From contig CAMGFF010000064.1 of NCBI GenBank assembly GCA_946055125.1, positions 1 to 9,740 on the forward strand: a stretch of DNA of 9,740 nt, read 5' to 3'. Shown piece after piece: positions 5,803-9,740 of the stretch. This stretch comes from an uncultured Prevotellaceae bacterium (GTDB taxonomy: Bacteria > Bacteroidota > Bacteroidia > Bacteroidales > Muribaculaceae). Under the pieces are notes generated by a model that searched no databases, was not told where the DNA came from, and saw nothing but the letters and a program-made list of their open reading frames with translations. Made by a program: the position numbers and the translations under genes. The first letter of the stretch is position 1, and each line of letters opens with the position of its first letter.

Positions 5803-8800
5803 ATGAACATCAAGACGTCAATCCTTTCAATTAGCGGCCTGCTGGCAGCCATCACTGCCGGCGCGGCCAACGACTGGGAGAACCCGGCGGTGTTTGCCGT
5901 GGGCAATGAGCCCACACGCGCCACTGCCTATGTGTATGCCGACCGCGACGCGGCCATCGCCAACGTGCGCGAGAAGTCGGAGTGGTTTAAGGACCTATCG
6001 GGCAAATGGAAATTCCGCTGGAGCCCCACCCCCGACGGCGCTCCACGGGGCTTCGAGGCCGTGAGCTACGACGACCACGCCTGGGGCACCATGCCTGTGC
6101 CGGGCAACTGGGAGCTCAACGGCTTCGGCAAGCCCATCTACACCAATGTGGTGTTCCCCTTCCCCGCCAATCCGCCCTACATTCCCCACGACGACAACCC
6201 CACCGGCTGCTACCGCACCACCTTCAGCCTGCCCAAGGCCATGGAAGGCCGCCGCGTGTACCTGCACTTCGAGTCAGGACTGGCCGGAATGTATGTGTGG
6301 GTGAATGGAGAGAAAGTGGGCTACGGACAAATGTCGAAGAGCCCCACCGAGTGGGATATCACCAAATATGTGAAGCCCGGCGACAACCTCCTGGCCGTTA
6401 AGGGCTTCCGCTGGACCGACGGCAGCTACCTCGAGGACCAGGACTTCTGGCGCCTCTCGGGCTTCGACCGTGGCGTGTATCTCTACAGCACCGCCAACCA
6501 GAGCATTCGCGACGCATATATCATCGCCGGACTCGACAAGAACTACGACCGCGGCACTTTCAACGCCACTTTCACACTGCGTAACCACGACACCAAGGCC
6601 GCTCCCGCCAAGCTCAAGGTGGAGCTGCTCGACGCTGCCGGAAACACGGTGATGACAACCACCAAGGGCGTGAAAATCGCCGCCTCGGCAAGTACCGACG
6701 TGAAGATTGCCCGCAGCGGGCTGAAGGTGCTGCACTGGAGCGCCGAGACTCCCAACCTCTACACCGTGGTGGCCACACTGAGCGACGCCAAGGGAAAGCT
6801 CATCGAGGCAACAAGCTACAAGGTGGGCTTCCGCACCACCGAAATCAAGGATGGTGTGCTGCTGGTGAATGGAAAGTATGTGCTCATAAAGGGAGTGAAC
6901 CTGCACGAGCACAACCCCAAGCTGGGCCATGCCCACGCCGCCGACTACCTCATGAAGGACTTCGAGCAGATGAAGCGTGCCAATGTGAACACCATCCGCA
7001 CCTGCCACTATCCGCAATCCACCTACTTCTATGAAATGTGCGACAAATATGGCTTCTATGTAATCGACGAGGCCAACATCGAGTCGCACGGCCTTGGCTA
7101 CGGCCGTGAGAACGTGGCCTTCAACCCCGAGTGGGACGCAGCCCACATGGACCGCACCAAGCGCCTCGTGGAGCGCGACAAGAACCACGCCTGCGTCATA
7201 GTGTGGTCGCTCGGCAATGAGGCCAGCAACGGCGACGTGTTCCTGAAAACCTACAAGTGGGTGAAGGGCCGCGACAAGAGCCGCCCCGTGCAATATGAGC
7301 GTGCCGAGATGGGCGAGAACACCGACATTATCTGCCCCATGTACTGGCCCGTGGACCGCACCATAGAATACGCCAAGTCGAATCCCTCGCGCCCATTCAT
7401 TCAGTGTGAGTACTCGCACGCCATGGGCAACAGCAGCGGAAACCTGCGCGAATACTGGGAGGCTATACGCGAATACCGCCCGCTGCAGGGCGGCTGCATC
7501 TGGGACTGGGTGGACCAGGGAATCCTCACCCATGACGAGAACGGCAAGCCCTATTATGCCTATGGCGGCGACTTCGGCGCTGCCCACCTGCAGAACGATG
7601 AGAACTTCTGCATCAACGGCCTCGTGCTCCCCGACCGCACTCCCTCGCCACAGATTCCTGAGGTGAAGAAGGCCTACCAGAATGTACACTTCCGCGCCAT
7701 CGACCTCGCCAAGGGCATAATTGAGGTGCGTAACGAGAACTGCTTCACCGACCTCTCGCAATACACCTTTGAGTGGCAAGTGCTCTCCAATGGCTCGGTG
7801 GCCGCCAGTGGCAACTTCGGCGTGAACGTGGGCCCGCAGGACAAGAAGCAGGTGACTCTCGACCTGCCCAAAATAAAGGTTGCCGAGGGCACCGAGCTCA
7901 TGCTCAACCTCGCCGCCAAGGCACGCACCGCCACCAAGTTCTACCCCGAGGGATATGTGCTGGCCCACGAGCAGATGCCGCTCGGCGGCTCGTTCTTCGC
8001 CACCAGGCGTGCCCCGGCCGGTAAGCTCGAAGTGGTGAAGGCCGACGACAAGGCTGTGGTGTGCAAGGCCGGCGACATCGAGGTGAAGGTCGATGTCTGG
8101 ACCTCGCTCTCAATCAAGAAGGGCGACCGCTGGATTCTTGAGCGCACTCAGCCCAACTTCTGGCGCGGCACCATCGACAACGACTATGGCAACGGCTCCC
8201 ACCTCACCCAGGCCGTGTGGCGCTGCGCCGGAGCCAACGCTCAGGTGCGCCGCCTCGAGCACATAGTGCTCAACAGCGGCGAGGTGGAGGTGAAACTCGT
8301 GAAGTGGCTCGGCGACGTGCAGAGCGACTGGACCGAGACCTACCTCATTCACCTCGACGGCTCGGTTGACGTGAACATCGACTTCGTGCCTCATCGCAAC
8401 GACCTGCCCGAGATGATGCGACTTGGCGTGGCTATGACCACCGCCGACGGCATGGAGAAGCTCTCCTACTACGCCCGCGGCCCCGAGGAGAACTACATCG
8501 ACCGCTGCGCCGGAACTCCCCTCGGCCTCTACCACTCCACCGTGACCGAGCAGTATCACCCCTACGTGCGTCCGCAGGCCTGCGGCAACCACACCGACAT
8601 GCGCTTTGTGAAGGTGCACGACGCCGGAGCAAGCCTCAAGGTGACTGCCACCGAGGTGCCCCTGCAATTCACCGCCCTCCACTTCAACGACGCACAGCTT
8701 GAGGCCGGCCTCACCAAGGCACAGCGCCACACCAGCGACCTCACGCCGCTCAAGAAGACCATCCTCACCATCGACCTGCTCCAGAAGGGAATAGGCGGCA

Positions 8801-8886
8801 CCGACTCGTGGCACGCCCACCCGCTCGACAAATACCGCTACGCCGCCAAGCAGCAAAGCTTCGGCTTCACCGTGGCAGTGAAGTGA
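5803..8886 (+). CDS. Secreted GH2 beta-galactosidase (LacZ type)
   Basis: This 1027-residue enzyme hydrolyses terminal beta-galactosides. A signal peptide (about 1-21, AGA/AND) places it in the periplasm or envelope. Domains in order are the jelly-roll sugar-binding domain (about 45-230), an Ig-like domain (232-345), the TIM barrel (347-640), an Ig-like domain (650-745) and the beta-galactosidase small-chain domain (about 745-1025). Matches to E. coli LacZ: acid/base Glu473 in WSLGNEASNG (E461), nucleophile Glu536 in CEYSHAMGNS (E537), Mg ligands Glu427 and His429 in DEANIESHG (E416, H418), Asp206 in RWTDGSYLEDQDFW (D201), and Trp1003 in TDSWH (W999). All key residues and all five domains are present, so it should be active. 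Total length is close to LacZ plus a signal peptide. Bacteroidales carry many secreted paralogues, so the natural galactoside (plant galactan side chain, mucin LacNAc or other) is unknown. It may act with the upstream esterase on the same glycan. It converges on nagB. Confidence 0.96.
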   Translation: MNIKTSILSISGLLAAITAGAANDWENPAVFAVGNEPTRATAYVYADRDAAIANVREKSEWFKDLSGKWKFRWSPTPDGAPRGFEAVSYDDHAWGTMPVPGNWELNGFGKPIYTNVVFPFPANPPYIPHDDNPTGCYRTTFSLPKAMEGRRVYLHFESGLAGMYVWVNGEKVGYGQMSKSPTEWDITKYVKPGDNLLAVKGFRWTDGSYLEDQDFWRLSGFDRGVYLYSTANQSIRDAYIIAGLDKNYDRGTFNATFTLRNHDTKAAPAKLKVELLDAAGNTVMTTTKGVKIAASASTDVKIARSGLKVLHWSAETPNLYTVVATLSDAKGKLIEATSYKVGFRTTEIKDGVLLVNGKYVLIKGVNLHEHNPKLGHAHAADYLMKDFEQMKRANVNTIRTCHYPQSTYFYEMCDKYGFYVIDEANIESHGLGYGRENVAFNPEWDAAHMDRTKRLVERDKNHACVIVWSLGNEASNGDVFLKTYKWVKGRDKSRPVQYERAEMGENTDIICPMYWPVDRTIEYAKSNPSRPFIQCEYSHAMGNSSGNLREYWEAIREYRPLQGGCIWDWVDQGILTHDENGKPYYAYGGDFGAAHLQNDENFCINGLVLPDRTPSPQIPEVKKAYQNVHFRAIDLAKGIIEVRNENCFTDLSQYTFEWQVLSNGSVAASGNFGVNVGPQDKKQVTLDLPKIKVAEGTELMLNLAAKARTATKFYPEGYVLAHEQMPLGGSFFATRRAPAGKLEVVKADDKAVVCKAGDIEVKVDVWTSLSIKKGDRWILERTQPNFWRGTIDNDYGNGSHLTQAVWRCAGANAQVRRLEHIVLNSGEVEVKLVKWLGDVQSDWTETYLIHLDGSVDVNIDFVPHRNDLPEMMRLGVAMTTADGMEKLSYYARGPEENYIDRCAGTPLGLYHSTVTEQYHPYVRPQACGNHTDMRFVKVHDAGASLKVTATEVPLQFTALHFNDAQLEAGLTKAQRHTSDLTPLKKTILTIDLLQKGIGGTDSWHAHPLDKYRYAAKQQSFGFTVAVK

Positions 8887-8905
8887 CGCCACCGCACTGA
8901 CAAAG

Positions 8906-8946
8906 AGCGGGGCTGCGCCGGTGAGATATTCCGGCACAGCCCCGCT
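8906..8946. terminator. Strong bidirectional hairpin between the GH2 gene and nagB
   Basis: AGCGGGGCTG (8906-8915) pairs perfectly with CAGCCCCGCT (8937-8946). After one C/A mismatch the stem continues with GCCGG (8917-8921) and CCGGC (8931-8935) around the 9-base loop TGAGATATT. It fills the 80-base gap between two convergent stop codons, so it can end transcripts from both sides. Uridine tracts are short in both directions (TTGTT on plus, CTTTG on minus). Confidence 0.8.
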
Positions 8947-8966
8947 TGTTGATTCAGGCTGAGAGA

Positions 8967-9740
8967 TTAGAGCAGCGAATTGGGGTCGAGGTTCTTGGCC
9001 TCAATGTCCTTGAAGTAGCGGTAGGTGCTCACCTTCAGCTCCATGGCAGCATCCTCATCGGCCACGATGATGGCCTTGCGGTGGAGCTGCAGGGCGCTGA
9101 TGGTCCACATTTGCGACACTGCGCCTTCCACGCCGTGCTGCAAGGCGCGAGCCTTGTTGTAGCCATTCACAATGAGCATCACGCTGCGGGCGTTCATAAT
9201 AGTGCCCACGCCCACGGTGAGAGCCGTCTTGGGCACCTTGTTCACGTCGTGGTCGAAGAAGCGCGAGTTGGCGATAATGGTGTCCTGAGTGAGCGTCTTC
9301 TGGCGGGTGAGCGAAGTGAGCGACGAGCCGGGCTCATTGAAAGCGATGTGACCGTCGGGACCCACGCCACCCATGAAGAGGTCGATGCCGCCATAGGAAG
9401 CGATGCGGGCCTCATAATCGGCGCACTCCTTCTCCAGGTCCTCGGCGTTGCCATTGAGTATGTTCACATTCTCGGGCTTGATGTCGATGTGGCCGAAGAA
9501 GTTGTTCCACATGAAAGAGTGGTAGCTCTCGGGGTGGCTCTCGGGCAGACCGCAGTATTCGTCCATATTGAAAGTGACAACGTTCTTGAACGACACCTTT
9601 CCGGCCTTGTTGAGCTCAATAAGGTGGCGGTACATACCCAGGGGAGAACGTCCGGGGGGGCATCCGAGCACGAAAGGCGTTTCAGGCGTAGGGGTGGCGG
9701 CGTGGATTCTGGAGGCCACAGGATTTGCAGCCCAGAGCGA
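8967..9740 (-). CDS. nagB: Glucosamine-6-phosphate deaminase NagB (5' end beyond window)
   Basis: The gene is partial: 257 residues are visible and the frame stays open to the right edge. Alignment of WAANPVASRI with E. coli WAARHIVNRI shows that about the first 12 codons lie outside, so the in-frame GTG at 9719 is an internal valine. NagB converts glucosamine-6-phosphate to fructose-6-phosphate plus ammonia in the cytoplasm. In visible numbering (E. coli number minus 12), FNMDEY holds Asp60 (D72). GVGPDGHIAFNEPGSS holds Asp129, His131 and Glu136 (D141, H143, E148), and the phosphate-site arginine of NSRFF is present. Residues of the E. coli GlcNAc-6-phosphate allosteric site are kept (Ser151, Arg158, Lys160 and Tyr254 equivalents), so allosteric activation is possible. 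Two oddities: the phosphate loop reads CPPGRSP where CPTGSSP is usual, and Leu replaces Arg156. It is convergent with the GH2 gene. Identity is certain, and activity is likely if the loop is real. Confidence 0.95.
   Translation of the reverse strand, partial: SLWAANPVASRIHAATPTPETPFVLGCPPGRSPLGMYRHLIELNKAGKVSFKNVVTFNMDEYCGLPESHPESYHSFMWNNFFGHIDIKPENVNILNGNAEDLEKECADYEARIASYGGIDLFMGGVGPDGHIAFNEPGSSLTSLTRQKTLTQDTIIANSRFFDHDVNKVPKTALTVGVGTIMNARSVMLIVNGYNKARALQHGVEGAVSQMWTISALQLHRKAIIVADEDAAMELKVSTYRYFKDIEAKNLDPNSLL

Noticed and set aside
6274..7968. 564-codon open frame on the minus strand opposite the GH2 gene
   Set aside because: It lies wholly antisense to a full-length enzyme with every catalytic residue intact. 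Its translation is low-complexity in Val, Gly, Ala, Leu and His, as expected from the complement of GC-rich third positions.
9717..9719. GTG as the start of nagB
   Set aside because: The frame stays open to the window edge and the residues upstream (SLWAANP) align with the NagB N-terminal helix, so the gene is cut by the edge and GTG is internal.
1..9740. CRISPR array, insertion sequence, tRNA, rRNA, phage genes
   Set aside because: No regularly spaced direct repeats, transposase motifs, terminal inverted repeats with target duplication, or RNA gene signatures were seen.

Overview
The window looks like a chromosomal segment of a GC-rich gut Bacteroidales bacterium, plausibly of the Muribaculaceae type (inference). 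The coding regions have GC-rich third positions and the intergenic regions are AT-rich. Genes lack Shine-Dalgarno sequences and have A-rich leaders. Three intergenic sites match the Bacteroidota -7 promoter element TAnnTTTG. The protein families point the same way: the NagB-like/PIG-L fusion, a secreted LacZ-type GH2 enzyme and a NagB ending in a DPNSLL-type tail.

Layout from left to right. Bases 32-1135 (+) encode the universal ATPase YchF. Bases 1136-1534 have no gene. Their first 240 bases are GC-rich and full of inverted repeats, including a long imperfect palindrome (1222-1281) and a terminator-like hairpin for the minus-strand gene (1331-1370). The remainder is AT-rich. Bases 1535-3517 (-) encode a 660-residue fusion of a degenerate glucosamine-6-phosphate deaminase-like domain and an apparently intact PIG-L/LmbE-type zinc deacetylase domain. 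Bases 3518-3919 are a divergent promoter region with a TATCTTTG box for each direction. Bases 3920-5650 (+) encode a secreted protein made of two tandem alpha/beta-hydrolase (esterase-like) domains. It is preceded by a 15-codon leader ORF whose stop overlaps the esterase start as ATGA. Bases 5803-8886 (+) encode a secreted 1027-residue GH2 beta-galactosidase with its own promoter. A strong GC-rich hairpin (8906-8946) separates it from a convergent, canonical nagB (8967 to beyond the right edge, minus strand; about the first 12 codons are missing).

How the genes may work together (inference). The two exported enzymes would remove ester groups and terminal beta-galactose from plant or host glycans in the periplasm. 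NagB in the cytoplasm would convert glucosamine-6-phosphate to fructose-6-phosphate and ammonia. The NagB-like/PIG-L fusion probably deacetylates, or senses, an amino-sugar derivative. A carbohydrate and amino-sugar theme is clear, but no SusC/SusD pair, regulator or transporter lies in the window, so a complete polysaccharide utilization locus is not shown. YchF is a housekeeping neighbour.

I see no mobile element, CRISPR array, tRNA or rRNA, and nothing that I can defend as a wholly new system. The points most worth a second look are the lost catalytic residues in the fusion protein, the coupled leader ORF and tandem-domain architecture of the esterase, the palindrome-rich spacer after ychF, and the altered phosphate-binding loop of nagB at the window edge.
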